Positions 16,482 through 25,348 of a stretch of 64,000 nt of DNA are shown here, one piece after another. This DNA is from Alphaproteobacteria bacterium. GTDB taxonomy: Bacteria; Pseudomonadota; Alphaproteobacteria; Reyranellales; Reyranellaceae. Numbering within the stretch: the first letter of the stretch is position 1; each line of letters begins with the position of its first letter. Made by a program: the position numbers and the translations under genes. The notes under the pieces are model-generated. The model was not told the DNA's origin, searched no databases, and saw only the letters and a program-made list of their open reading frames with translations. Location of the stretch: assembly GCA_017308235.1 (NCBI GenBank), contig JAFKFL010000011.1, positions 490,936 through 554,935 on the forward strand, read 5' to 3'.

Positions 16482-17219
16482 TCAAATTCTTTCGATCAGA
16501 GCCTGTGCAGCGGCCGGATTGCGCACCTTGGCACCCGAGATGATGTAGACAAAGGCGTCACCCCGCTTCGCCCATGTCTTGGCCTTTTTGGCCCATTGGT
16601 CGAGCTCCGCCGGCTTGTAGCCGGTCTTCACCTTCTCCTGCGTGCCCATCAGGCGGGCGTAGGTGAAGTCGGCGGTCGGTTCGTCGATTTCGGGAAAATC
16701 CTCGTCATGGGCGTAGACGATCGCGACATTGTACTTGCGGCAGAGATCGTAGAAGCGCTCGTCCTTGAAGCTCGGGTGCCGCACTTCGAGCGCGTGGCGC
16801 AACGGCAGCCCGCCGACTTCGCGCGGCAAAAGCTTCAGGAATGCCTCGATATCCTCCGGATCGAATTTCTTGGTTCCCATGAACTGCCAGTTGATCGGGC
16901 CCAGGCGGTCGCGCAATTCGACCAGGCCTTGGGTCACGAACCGGCCGACCGATTCGGCCGCTTCGGCAAGCACGCGCCGGTTGGTGCAGAAGCGTGACGC
17001 TTTCATGGCGAATACGAAGCCGTCCGGTGTCTCTTCGCGCCACTTGGCCCAGCTCGTCGGCTTGAAGCTCGAATAGTAGGTGCCGTTGATTTCGATCGAA
17101 GTGAGCTTGCGGCTGGCATATTCCAGCTCGCGCTTTTGCGTCAGGTCTTCCGGATAGAAGACGCCGCGCCACGGCTCGAAGGTCCAGCCGCCAATGCCGA
17201 TACGGATCTTGCCTGCCAT
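16482..17219 (-). CDS. DUF72 (YecE-like) family protein
   Basis: 245 residues from the ATG at 17219. It has the family opening IRIGIGGWTFEPWRGVFYP, then LTSIEINGTYYSSFKPTSWAKW, FVFAMKASRFCTN, and the C-terminal AFVYIISGAKVRNPAAA. The fold is a TIM barrel related to endonuclease IV. The biochemical function is unsettled. An upstream ATG at 17255 adds residues without similarity. It is divergent from the esterase at 17299. Confidence 0.88.
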   Translation of the reverse strand: MAGKIRIGIGGWTFEPWRGVFYPEDLTQKRELEYASRKLTSIEINGTYYSSFKPTSWAKWREETPDGFVFAMKASRFCTNRRVLAEAAESVGRFVTQGLVELRDRLGPINWQFMGTKKFDPEDIEAFLKLLPREVGGLPLRHALEVRHPSFKDERFYDLCRKYNVAIVYAHDEDFPEIDEPTADFTYARLMGTQEKVKTGYKPAELDQWAKKAKTWAKRGDAFVYIISGAKVRNPAAAQALIERI

Positions 17220-17298
17220 GGATGAAACTCCACTGAAGCGCGAACCATATGACAACCTTGGGACCTTGTCCTACCCTCGTCGTCGACGGGGAGGAGCG

Positions 17299-18186
17299 AT
17301 GAGCGGCAGCGAGATCGAGGCGATCCGGGCACTACTCGGCTCCAAGCCGCGACCGGTCGGGTGGCCGGCGCGCCGGCAACGCATCGAGGAAGTGGGTGCT
17401 CATTGGCCAGTCGCATCAGACATGACGCTGCAGGCGGTCGATCTCGATGGCGTGCCGGGCGAATGCTCGATCGCGCCTGGAAGCCGCACCGAGCGTGTCC
17501 TGATGTTCTTCCATGGCGGCGGCTACTGCTCCGGCTCCCTTCGCAGCCACCGCCGGTTGGTGACGGAGGCGGGACGCGCCGGAGGTCTGCGCACGCTCGC
17601 TGTCGGTTATCGACTAGCGCCCGAACATCCGTTTCCAGCGGCCTTGGACGATGCGGTCGCGGCTTGGCGATGGCTGCGCCGTCAAGGCATCGCCGCGCGG
17701 GATATCGTCGTCGGCGGCGACAGCGCGGGCGGCGGCCTGTCAGTCGTGCTGATCAACGCCTTGCGTGCAGCCGGCGAGGAAGGACCGGCGTGCGCCTGGC
17801 TGATCTCACCCTGGACCGATCTCACTCAGTCCGGTGCGACTATGGCGACCAAGGACGCGGTCGATCCTCTGATTCACAAGGGCTATCTCGGCGAATTGGC
17901 CGATGCCTACGCACCAGTCGGGATGGACCGTCGCGATCCACGCCTGTCTCCGCTCTTCGCCGACCTTCGCGGCTTGCCGCCGTCGCTTATTCAGGTCGGA
18001 AGCGAGGAAACCTTGCTGGCCGACGCGACGCGGTTTGCCGAGGCGGCAGGCGCGGCAAACGTGGCGGTGACGCTCGAGGTCTGGCCGCACATGATCCATG
18101 CATGGCCGATGTGGAACGCCGGTCTCGCGCCGGGCCGCCAGGCGTTGGCGAGGGCCGGCGCATTCATGCGCGATCATCTTGATTGA
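17299..18186 (+). CDS. Alpha/beta hydrolase, hormone-sensitive lipase (family IV esterase) type
   Basis: 295 residues from the ATG at 17299, which follows GGGGAGGAG. The HSL oxyanion motif HGGGYCSG lies near residue 70 and the nucleophile elbow GDSAGGG near 140. A C-terminal His in MIHAWPMW completes the triad, with an Asp expected in the ETLLADATR region. It should hydrolyse short acyl esters in the cytoplasm. Its end overlaps the convergent MFS gene by 23 bases. Confidence 0.88.
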   Translation: MSGSEIEAIRALLGSKPRPVGWPARRQRIEEVGAHWPVASDMTLQAVDLDGVPGECSIAPGSRTERVLMFFHGGGYCSGSLRSHRRLVTEAGRAGGLRTLAVGYRLAPEHPFPAALDDAVAAWRWLRRQGIAARDIVVGGDSAGGGLSVVLINALRAAGEEGPACAWLISPWTDLTQSGATMATKDAVDPLIHKGYLGELADAYAPVGMDRRDPRLSPLFADLRGLPPSLIQVGSEETLLADATRFAEAAGAANVAVTLEVWPHMIHAWPMWNAGLAPGRQALARAGAFMRDHLD

Positions 18187-19393
18187 TGGGCGCTTCTTTT
18201 TCGTCGGGCCGCGTTTCGGGCATCAGCAGGGCAACCACGACAAGGCCAACAAAGGCGATCGCTGCAAGTGAGAAGAAAGCGGCCGCGCTTGAGTAAGTGT
18301 CGGTGATGTAACCGGCGAGGGTGGTGCTGATCGAGGCGCCGATCCCCATCATTGTGCCGACGATTCCCAGCGTCAGGTTGAAGCGCCCGGTGCCGCGCGT
18401 CAGATCGGCAATGATGAGGGGAACCATGACGCCGAAGACTGTAGCCGTGATGCCGTCCAGGAGCTGGGCGATCACCAGGAGGTAGGGATTGCTCACGGTC
18501 GCGAACAGGATGCCGCGGATCGGCAGCGCGGCTAGGCCCAGAAGCAGGATCGGCCGCCGCCCCAGGCGCTGCGCCTGCCGGCCAGCCCAAGGCGAACAAA
18601 GCGCCACAACGAGCTGCGGCCCAACGATACAGGCCGCGATCAGGACCGGCGCCCATTCGTTGACCTGTTTCGTGAGAACGCCGCTCATCAGGGGAAGCAT
18701 GGCGGCATTGGAGAGATGGAAGAGCAGGATCGCGCAGCCAAAAATCACCAGGGGCCACGTCAGGAGATCGCGCAAACGCAAGGGCGGCCGATCCTGTTCG
18801 CGGCGCGTGTCGGGAGCGTTTGCCTGGGGAAGGGGTGCCTGCGGCGGATTGATGAAATGCAAGGCGATCCAGGCTGGGATGACAACGGCTGCCGTGACCA
18901 GAAAAACCACATGGCTTTCGAAGAAGTAGCCGACCGCTCCCATGATGGCAGCCGAAAGGCCAGCTCCGATCGACTGGAATCGCGCGTTTCGGCCAAAGCG
19001 CTCGCCGACCGCCTTGTGCCCAACCAGCGCCAGGCTCATGGCGGCGATCGCGGGCCCAAGAAGGCAACTGGCAGCCGCTTGCAAGCTGGAGGCTGCCAGG
19101 ATGACTGGAAAGATCGGCAGACTGGCATAGGCGAGGGCGCTCATGCCGATCAATCCGATGGCTACCGCAGCGGCCAACCGCTTGGAGCGCATCGCATCGA
19201 GCAGCCGGCCGCCCGGCACCTGGCCAACCAGGGACACGACGCTGGCAACGGAAAGAACAAAGCCGATATCTATCTGCGTCCACTTTTCCGACGTCAGATA
19301 AAAGGCGACGAACGTACCGAAGCCCCCCTGCACGTCGGCGACGAAGAACGCGAACCAGTCAAGGCCGCGTAGACTGCGCCGCCGCGATTCCAT
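18164..19393 (-). CDS. Major facilitator superfamily transporter
   Basis: 409 residues with about 12 hydrophobic segments. VGQVPGGRLLDAMRSKRLAA matches the MFS loop 2-3 signature region, and a basic loop GRQAQRLGRRPILLLG follows in the second half. The cytoplasmic mid-loop (NAPDTRREQDRPPLR) separates the two six-helix bundles. The substrate is unknown. Its ATG shares a base with the stop of the PRC-barrel gene (TGATG), so the two are coupled. It is convergent with the esterase. Confidence 0.85.
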   Translation of the reverse strand: MESRRRSLRGLDWFAFFVADVQGGFGTFVAFYLTSEKWTQIDIGFVLSVASVVSLVGQVPGGRLLDAMRSKRLAAAVAIGLIGMSALAYASLPIFPVILAASSLQAAASCLLGPAIAAMSLALVGHKAVGERFGRNARFQSIGAGLSAAIMGAVGYFFESHVVFLVTAAVVIPAWIALHFINPPQAPLPQANAPDTRREQDRPPLRLRDLLTWPLVIFGCAILLFHLSNAAMLPLMSGVLTKQVNEWAPVLIAACIVGPQLVVALCSPWAGRQAQRLGRRPILLLGLAALPIRGILFATVSNPYLLVIAQLLDGITATVFGVMVPLIIADLTRGTGRFNLTLGIVGTMMGIGASISTTLAGYITDTYSSAAAFFSLAAIAFVGLVVVALLMPETRPDEKEAPINQDDRA

Positions 19394-20040
19394 CAGGGTA
19401 TGGGCTCGAGGCTTCCCGATACGCCCAGGATGACGATCGGCTGCCCCTCCTTGTATTCCGGGGCGGCCTTGACCTGGTCTCGCGTAAGCTCGAGCGCGAT
19501 GCTGTAGCGTTTGCTGGCGCTGGGCACGAAGTGGAGTGCCTTCCAGTCGACGGCAATCTTGCGGCTGCCGACGCCGAGGAAGCCGCCGAAGTCGATGATC
19601 ACGGCGCGCGGCTTGCCTTCGCCGTCGACGATCACATCGACGATGCGCCCCATGCTCTCGTTGTTCACGCTGCGCACCTCGTTGCCGAGGATGCCCTGCA
19701 CTTCTTTGCTGCCGATCACCGTGACCGAGGTGGTGTCTGGCTGCGGTGGTGGCGGCGACGGGGTGGGGGTGGGCGTTGCAACAGGGGGCGTGGCGGGAGC
19801 CGAGGGGGTGGGCGCAGGCGGCGTGGTGGGCGCAGCGGGCTCCGCGGGGCTAGGCGCCGGCGGATTGGCGGCAGGCGATGACGAAGAGTCCGAAGAAGGA
19901 GCGCCCGATTCGCTGCTGGGTGGCGCGTCCGGCGTCGGTGCCGGCGTTTGCGTGGGCGGCGGGCTCTGCGCGAAAGCATTGCCGATGGCGGCCAGGGCCG
20001 CACATATCACCGCGACGGCAACCTGCCGCAAGCTACGCAT
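19393..20040 (-). CDS. Exported Pro/Ala/Thr-rich PRC-barrel protein
   Basis: 215 residues: a Sec signal (VICAALAAIGNAFAQ), then about 80 residues made almost only of Pro, Ala, Ser and Thr, then a PRC-barrel-like domain (VQGILGNEVRSVNNESMGRIVDV and PRAVIIDFGGFLGVGSRKIAVDW). PRC barrels often mediate protein or RNA contacts. An exported version with a long Pro-rich linker probably spans part of the envelope. The linker is a low-complexity region, liable to length variation. It is the first gene of a two-gene unit with the MFS transporter. Confidence 0.75.
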   Translation of the reverse strand: MRSLRQVAVAVICAALAAIGNAFAQSPPPTQTPAPTPDAPPSSESGAPSSDSSSSPAANPPAPSPAEPAAPTTPPAPTPSAPATPPVATPTPTPSPPPPQPDTTSVTVIGSKEVQGILGNEVRSVNNESMGRIVDVIVDGEGKPRAVIIDFGGFLGVGSRKIAVDWKALHFVPSASKRYSIALELTRDQVKAAPEYKEGQPIVILGVSGSLEPIP

Positions 20041-20110
20041 TCCGAACCTCCTGCCGAGCCCTCGTGGCCGGTCGAATAGCTTTCAATCGGCGCGCCGGCT
20101 CCGTGGCCAA

Positions 20111-22330
20111 TCAGCGCGAGGAAACGATCGAGACTTTGGCTCGGCCGCTTTGACGCGTGATTTCGACGGAAACGTCTCGGCGATGACGCCGAACCTTGAG
20201 ATCGACTGTAGATCCGTTGAGCTGCAGGCTGTGAAGCTCGATGTTGTCGAGGAACGACGGCAGACACGGGTTGTTGAACCGTATCTCCTCGCGTTCAGGA
20301 TCGAGCTCCAGACCGAGCGCCGCCTCGACAAGAGAGAAGGGTGTGGCGCTGGCCCAAGCCTGCGGCGAGCAGGCGACAGGGTAGAGGGTCGGCCCGCGGT
20401 TGGGTTGCCGACGGAAGCCGCAGAAGAGTTCGGGCAGTCGGCGCAGATCCATGTAGGTCGCAGCATCGAACAGACCCTTGAACAGAGTCTCGACCTCGCT
20501 CTTCAAGCCATACCGCGCGAGCCCCAGAGCGATCAGCGCATTGTCGTGCGGCCAGATCGAGCCGTTGTGGTAGGACATTGGATTGTAGCGGACTTCGCCC
20601 TGCGCGACGGTGCGAATGCCCCAGCCTGAGAAGAAACGCGGCCCCAGCAGGCCGGCCGCGACGGAGGCGGCACGGTCGGGCTGAATGATGCCGGTGAACA
20701 GAAGCTGGCCTGCGTTCGACGTGCTGACACGACACGGTTGTTTGTTGCCGTCGAGCGCAATGGCGTAGGTGCCGAGATCGGGGCACCAGAAGGCGGCCTC
20801 GAATCGTTCGGCAAGTCGTTGGGCTTCGACCTCTAGTCGCGCCGCCTGCTCGATGCGGCCCAGGCGCCGGGCGCAGCGGGCAATCGTGGTCTTGGCGGCG
20901 AACACGTAACCCTGGACCTCGGCCAAGGCGATATTGCCTTCGGCAAGCCGACCGTCGGCATGGAAGATCGCGTCGTAGGAGTCCTTCCAGCCCTGGTTGG
21001 CGAGCCCGAGTTCGGTGGCCCGGCGGTATTCGACGAAGCCGTCGTGATCGGGATCACCGAGGCCGTCGATCCATCCCAGTGCGACTTCGATGGCGGGCCA
21101 AAGTCCCTTGATCGTCTCGACGTCGCCGGTCCGCTCGGCGTAGAGGCCGGCGAGCAGAACAAAGAGCGGCGTCGCATCGACGCTTCCGTAGTAATGGGCG
21201 AACGGCACTTCGCCCAGGGCCGCCATCTCGCCGCCGCGCATCTCGTGCAGGATCTTGCCCGGCTGCGCGTCGGATGCGGCATCGGTCTTGGTCGCCTGGT
21301 GAGCGGCGAGCCGGCGCAGCACGCCGCGCGCGACGCTGGGGTCGTACCACAACATCTGGAGCGCCGTGACCAATCCGTCGCGCCCGAACGTGGTCGAGTA
21401 CCAGGGCGTGCCGGCGTAGGGATAGCGGCCTTCCGGTGTCTCCGTCATCAGCATGCGCAAGTCGGCGGCCGAGCGGCACAGGACCTCGTTGAAGAGTGCA
21501 TTGGAGGTTTCGATCGTCGTCGTGCCGAAGGCGGCAGCCCTTAGCTCGCGTCGCGATTCGAGCAGGCCCTTGAGGAAGGGCATCGGCCGTTGCCCTGCCG
21601 GACGATTGCAGCCGATGGCGACGTAGATCAGCCGCGTCTCGGCCGGTACCAGCTCGAGGCGATAAACTGCCTCGTTCGACGTCAGGGTCGTCGGCGGTGG
21701 ATCGAACGTCAGTGACGTGTTGCGGACGACGCCGTCGAGGCCGCGATACTCGAAGAGCACGCGGTCTGGCTCGGTCTTCGCGGGCAGCGCGTTGCCCCGG
21801 CGGCGGCGGCGTGTGCCGCGTACCTCGAACAGGTCGGCGAAATCGTTGTCGTAGAAAAGCGACAGCGTGAGGCCAACGGCCTGGTCGCTGTGATTGGCGA
21901 CGGCCAACCGCTGATAGGCGGTGCCGCGCCATAGAAAGAGCGTCCGCCCGACATGCACCAGGTCCCTCTGAAGGACGACCTTATCGTCGATCATGAAATC
22001 CGGGTTCGTGAGGTCGGCCGAGAACGAGCTGTTGTCGTCGCGGATGTTCGAGCCGAGCAGCAGCGGCTGCACCCCGTTCATCCGCAGCTCCAGGCGGGAC
22101 AGATAGCGTGTGTCCTTGAAGAACAGCCCGTCGGATCCGCCCGATACGCCGATGTCGCCGAGGCCATCGACGACAACGAAGGCGTCGTCGTGTTTCAGCG
22201 TCCAACGCGGACCGGATGCCGTCGCGGTGGCCGCGATATAGAAAGGTAGTTCGCCAAGCATGTCATCGACAGTCGTGCGATCACTGTCGGGAGCGGTCAA
22301 GGTCTCGGTCGACATGGCGCCGTGATCCAT
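20111..22330 (-). CDS. Amylo-alpha-1,6-glucosidase / glycogen-debranching-type protein
   Basis: 739 residues. An N-terminal glycogen-debranching domain (DGLFFKDTRYLSRLELRMNG) is followed by an (alpha/alpha)6 barrel with TPWYSTTFGRDGLVTALQML, NQGWKDSYDAI and YHNGSIWPHDNALIA. These are typical of the GH63/GH133-like family that cleaves alpha-1,6 or related glucosidic bonds. The Asp/Glu-rich sites are retained. There is no signal peptide. Alphaproteobacterial members are often annotated as debranching enzymes without biochemical proof. No glycogen synthesis genes lie nearby. Confidence 0.85.
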   Translation of the reverse strand: MDHGAMSTETLTAPDSDRTTVDDMLGELPFYIAATATASGPRWTLKHDDAFVVVDGLGDIGVSGGSDGLFFKDTRYLSRLELRMNGVQPLLLGSNIRDDNSSFSADLTNPDFMIDDKVVLQRDLVHVGRTLFLWRGTAYQRLAVANHSDQAVGLTLSLFYDNDFADLFEVRGTRRRRRGNALPAKTEPDRVLFEYRGLDGVVRNTSLTFDPPPTTLTSNEAVYRLELVPAETRLIYVAIGCNRPAGQRPMPFLKGLLESRRELRAAAFGTTTIETSNALFNEVLCRSAADLRMLMTETPEGRYPYAGTPWYSTTFGRDGLVTALQMLWYDPSVARGVLRRLAAHQATKTDAASDAQPGKILHEMRGGEMAALGEVPFAHYYGSVDATPLFVLLAGLYAERTGDVETIKGLWPAIEVALGWIDGLGDPDHDGFVEYRRATELGLANQGWKDSYDAIFHADGRLAEGNIALAEVQGYVFAAKTTIARCARRLGRIEQAARLEVEAQRLAERFEAAFWCPDLGTYAIALDGNKQPCRVSTSNAGQLLFTGIIQPDRAASVAAGLLGPRFFSGWGIRTVAQGEVRYNPMSYHNGSIWPHDNALIALGLARYGLKSEVETLFKGLFDAATYMDLRRLPELFCGFRRQPNRGPTLYPVACSPQAWASATPFSLVEAALGLELDPEREEIRFNNPCLPSFLDNIELHSLQLNGSTVDLKVRRHRRDVSVEITRQSGRAKVSIVSSR

Positions 22331-22418
22331 TCGTTCCAGAGGGGTTGCTCAGGATACGTCGAATGGAGCAAGGTTCAACGGTCACGCCTTGTGGAAGGCG
22401 TTTTGCCCCACAATAGTC

Positions 22419-22958
22419 TCATTGCGTGTTTTTCCGGTGACTCGGCCGCCGTTGGCGGGCTGGTGTGTCGCCAAAGATATCCTCGTTGCGTGAGTGCCTT
22501 CTCTTTGGACGCTCCCAGACGACGCCTGGATAACCTTTCAGTGGGACAAGGGCCCCACCCAAATATGTCCAGTCCTGCAGCTCTGAAATACCGACATGAT
22601 AGAGCGGCTGGCGGCCGGTGCGGCTCTGAAAAAGAGCGCGGGGAATGTTCACCATGTGCGGCGAGCGTGCGCGTTCGTAGAACAGCGGTGTGCCGCAGCG
22701 TCCGCAGAAGCCGCGCGACGTTCCCGCAGTCTTGTCTTCATAGCGCACGATCTTGCGTGCGCCCTTCGTTATTCGAAATCGCTTGCGCCAACTGCCGACG
22801 TAGGTGGCGTAAGCCGAACCGTGTGCGCGTCGGCTTGCAGAAGAGTGGTCATGCCATGCCCAGCGTGCAGGGTAGTCGATTTCCAGATGAACGGCGCCGC
22901 AGAGACATTCCGCCGTGACACGACCAAGCTCTGCTGATGCTTGTTTCTTCATGCTCAC
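22419..22958 (-). CDS. GFA-family-like protein with altered zinc ligands
   Basis: 179 residues with GFA features: CLCGAVHLEI near the start, ASRRAHGSAYATYVGSW and FCGRCGTPLFYERA. In classical GFA proteins the middle segment holds a C-x-C-x-x-C catalytic zinc site; here it reads WHDHSSASRRAHG with no cysteines. The structural C-x-C and C-x-x-C pairs are kept. It may therefore bind zinc differently or be inactive as a formaldehyde/glutathione enzyme. The C-terminus is basic (RPKRRHSRNED). It may be co-directed with the amidohydrolase. Confidence 0.75.
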   Translation of the reverse strand: MSMKKQASAELGRVTAECLCGAVHLEIDYPARWAWHDHSSASRRAHGSAYATYVGSWRKRFRITKGARKIVRYEDKTAGTSRGFCGRCGTPLFYERARSPHMVNIPRALFQSRTGRQPLYHVGISELQDWTYLGGALVPLKGYPGVVWERPKRRHSRNEDIFGDTPARQRRPSHRKNTQ

Positions 22959-23012
22959 GGCAATTCCAGGTTCCTGATGCCCGTATGGCCGCCCCGGAGC
23001 AGCGGCCGATCG

Positions 23013-23855
23013 TTAGCTTTTCTTCGGTGACCAGCCATAGGCCTTGGCGCAGGCGCCGCCCATCAACAGGGCCCGCTCGGTGGCACTCAGGCGGTCGGTC
23101 TTGACGAAGGGCTCGACCGCCTGCTCGTAGTTCACGACGGCGAACGCGCGTGTCCAGTCGGTGCCCCACAGGCATCGATCGAAGCCCCAGGCATCGAACA
23201 CGCGGGCCAGCGGGTCCCAGATGTCGGGGAAAGGATAGGGCTTTTGCGATAGCGTGCAGGCGCCGCTCACCTTGATGACGACGTTCGGGCGCTTGGCGAG
23301 CTCCAGCACCTTCGGAAGATCGGCCCAGGGATTCGGCGGCGCAGGCGGCGTGCGCGGCTGCAGGATGCCGAGATGATCGAGGATGAATCGCGTCTCGGGA
23401 TGGCGGTCGATCAGGGCGGTGCCGGTGTCGAGGTTGCCCCAGCACAGTATGTTGACCGGAAAATCATGGCGAACGGCGGCACGCAGGATCCTGTCGAGGC
23501 CCGGATCGGTCGCCTCGCGCTTGGAACCCTCCGGCAGCATGATGCGGATGCCGACCGTGCCCGGCGTCTTCTTCCAGTCGGCGATGACGTCGGCCACCGC
23601 CGGATCGTCCGGATCGACCGGCTTCACGATGGCGAGCCGTCCAGGATGGGCGCGTTGCACTTCCACCGCGTAGCTGCCGTCGTATTGGTACATGGAAAAC
23701 GCGGAAATGAAGATCGCGCCGTCGACGCCGACCTTGTCCATCGCGGCGACCATCTCATTCCCTGTGACGTGATCGGGCCAGTTCGGCACGCTGTGCCAAG
23801 GGCGTTGCGGCGTGTTCGCGTCGTAGACATGGACCTGGGAATCGATGATCGGCAT
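23013..23855 (-). CDS. Amidohydrolase-2 family metal-dependent hydrolase
   Basis: 280 residues forming a TIM barrel with the opening IIDSQVHVYD (the usual H-x-H is here Q-V-H with one His), FILDHLGI and LWGTDWTR with the late Asp. This subfamily includes 2-pyrone-4,6-dicarboxylate lactonase and other decarboxylases or lactonases. AGGAG precedes the ATG at 23855. The substrate is unknown. Confidence 0.82.
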   Translation of the reverse strand: MPIIDSQVHVYDANTPQRPWHSVPNWPDHVTGNEMVAAMDKVGVDGAIFISAFSMYQYDGSYAVEVQRAHPGRLAIVKPVDPDDPAVADVIADWKKTPGTVGIRIMLPEGSKREATDPGLDRILRAAVRHDFPVNILCWGNLDTGTALIDRHPETRFILDHLGILQPRTPPAPPNPWADLPKVLELAKRPNVVIKVSGACTLSQKPYPFPDIWDPLARVFDAWGFDRCLWGTDWTRAFAVVNYEQAVEPFVKTDRLSATERALLMGGACAKAYGWSPKKS

Positions 23856-24026
23856 CGTGGAGGGCTCCTTTGTTGCCGGCGAGTTTGGTTGTCACGGTCG
23901 GCGCCTGTCCAGTGGGTCTCCGACAAGGGCGCTATGCCGGCAAGCCGAGGCTCCGGAAGCGACACGGTCGTCGTTGGACCGACTATTTGTCTTCCGTCGG
24001 CGTGGAGGTCTCGTGCCCTTCGTCGG

Positions 24027-24821
24027 CTAACGATCGACCCGGTACAGGCGCCATCGCTTCGGCACGCCCTTGAGTTGGTGAACGCCGCGATCCTTGAAGC
24101 GGATTTCAGATTGCGACATCAGATCCCTGACCGCGCTCGAGACCAAAACTTCGCCCGCGCGCGCTTTCGCGGCGACGCGCGCACCGATATGAAACGCGAG
24201 GCCGATCACGTCAGGCCCGCTCACTTTATATTCGCCCACGTGCAGTCCCACCCTGATCTCCAGCCCCAGCGTGCGCACGGCCTCGCGAATGGCTGTCGCG
24301 CAACCGACCGCCGCCGCCGGTGCGTCGAACGTCGCGAGCAGCCCGTCGCCCGTCGTCACGACTTCTTTGCCGCGCAAGGTCTTCAGCTCCCTGCGGACGG
24401 CGGCGTAGTAGTGGTTCATCACCTGTGTCCAGCGCGAATCGCCCAGCCGCGCGGCTTTTTCGGTGGAGCGCACGATGTCGACAACCAGGATCGCGGCAAG
24501 CGCTTGTTCGAGTTCGCCGGCACGACTGGCAGATCGGCGCCGGATCGCAATATTCCCCGTCAGCGGTTCATAGCGATGGCTGCGCCGCCGTGCGATGGCG
24601 TTTCTTACGTAGTCTTTGGCGGGCTGCACCTTGCCGCAACGAACTGCTTTCTCGCGCGGTGGAACCGTCCAGTAGATCTTTCGTCCATCCCCCACGCCGT
24701 GGACCTCGACGGCGCCCCACTTCAGGAAAACCGTCGAGCCAACCCGGCGAATCCACCATGCCTTTGACGTGTATCCGGAGACGTTCGACTGATGGATGCC
24801 GATGCGAAGGAACTTGGGCAT
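24027..24821 (-). CDS. Class III nucleotide cyclase with an N-terminal WGR-like module
   Basis: 264 residues. The C-terminal cyclase domain has VVDIVRSTE (first metal Asp), GKEVVTTGDGLLATF (second metal Asp), GLHVGE and GLAFHIGARVAAKA, ending LKGVPKRWRLYRV. This is a widespread cytoplasmic subtype in which the usual VN of the transition-state motif is FH, followed by the conserved Arg. The first 90 residues (WWIRRVGSTVFLKWGAVEV, then SHRYEPLTGN) look like a WGR-type domain, but I am not certain. There is no membrane segment. It lies beside the radC remnant. Confidence 0.78.
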   Translation of the reverse strand: MPKFLRIGIHQSNVSGYTSKAWWIRRVGSTVFLKWGAVEVHGVGDGRKIYWTVPPREKAVRCGKVQPAKDYVRNAIARRRSHRYEPLTGNIAIRRRSASRAGELEQALAAILVVDIVRSTEKAARLGDSRWTQVMNHYYAAVRRELKTLRGKEVVTTGDGLLATFDAPAAAVGCATAIREAVRTLGLEIRVGLHVGEYKVSGPDVIGLAFHIGARVAAKARAGEVLVSSAVRDLMSQSEIRFKDRGVHQLKGVPKRWRLYRVDR

Positions 24822-24899
24822 GTGCGTCTGGCGCTTGAGAAGCCTTTGAGCCTACCAAGAGCAGAGTGACCATGCATTCCTGCATTGGCAACCGTCGCT

Positions 24900-25076
24900 T
24901 TAGGGTCCCAGCAGCCCGAGGCTCCGGAAGCTCGCGTGCCCCTTGCGGCCGATCACCAGATGATCGTGGATGGAGATCCCGAGCGCTTCGGTGGCCTTGC
25001 GGATCTCCTTCGTCATCTCGATGTCATCGCGCGACGGCTTGGGATCGCCCGAGGGGTGGTTGTGCACCAACATTGC
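24900..25076 (-). pseudogene. radC: 3' fragment of a second radC gene
   Basis: Read on the minus strand, this encodes about 58 residues from MLVHNHPSGDPKPS to GLLGP and a TAA at 24902-24900. It matches the last 53 residues of the intact RadC at 27764-28735 with a single amino-acid change (Thr for Ala), although the DNA differs at roughly 18 of about 155 positions by eye. It includes the complete JAMM metal motif but none of the helical N-terminus. Similarity stops at about 25078; an HTP triplet in the same frame at 25128-25136 may be a decayed continuation, weakly supported. Confidence 0.85.
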
Positions 25077-25348
25077 TCGGAACGCATCGCGTTGACCTGA
25101 AACGAGTTTGTTGTGGGTCGGAATCGCTGGGGTATGGAATTGGGATCGGTTACTCGATGATCCAACGAGATCCTCACCCTCGGCAACGTTTGATCATGGC
25201 GACCATGCTCAGAGAACGCTTGGGCAGTGGGTAGCCGATACGCTGTGTGCCGGACACTCGAAAAGAGAATATGGCCAGCAAATCCTGCGCCGTTGCTCAG
25301 GTCCGAAAATGGCCAGCGTTACGCGTAAGTGTGTAGCAAAGTGTCCCC
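25077..25348. other. Gene-free junction between the radC fragment and the ada-alkA gene
   Basis: 272 bases without a supportable gene. It holds two copies of ATGGCCAGC (25271-25279 and 25309-25317) just upstream of the ada-alkA start, which could be the eroded end of an insertion sequence. This is speculative. I see nothing else. Confidence 0.4.

Noticed and set aside
24900..25076. RadC fragment as an intact small JAMM gene
   Set aside because: It could be translated from the ATG at 25076, but it lacks a ribosome-binding site and the conserved N-terminal part of the JAB fold, so it is called a remnant.
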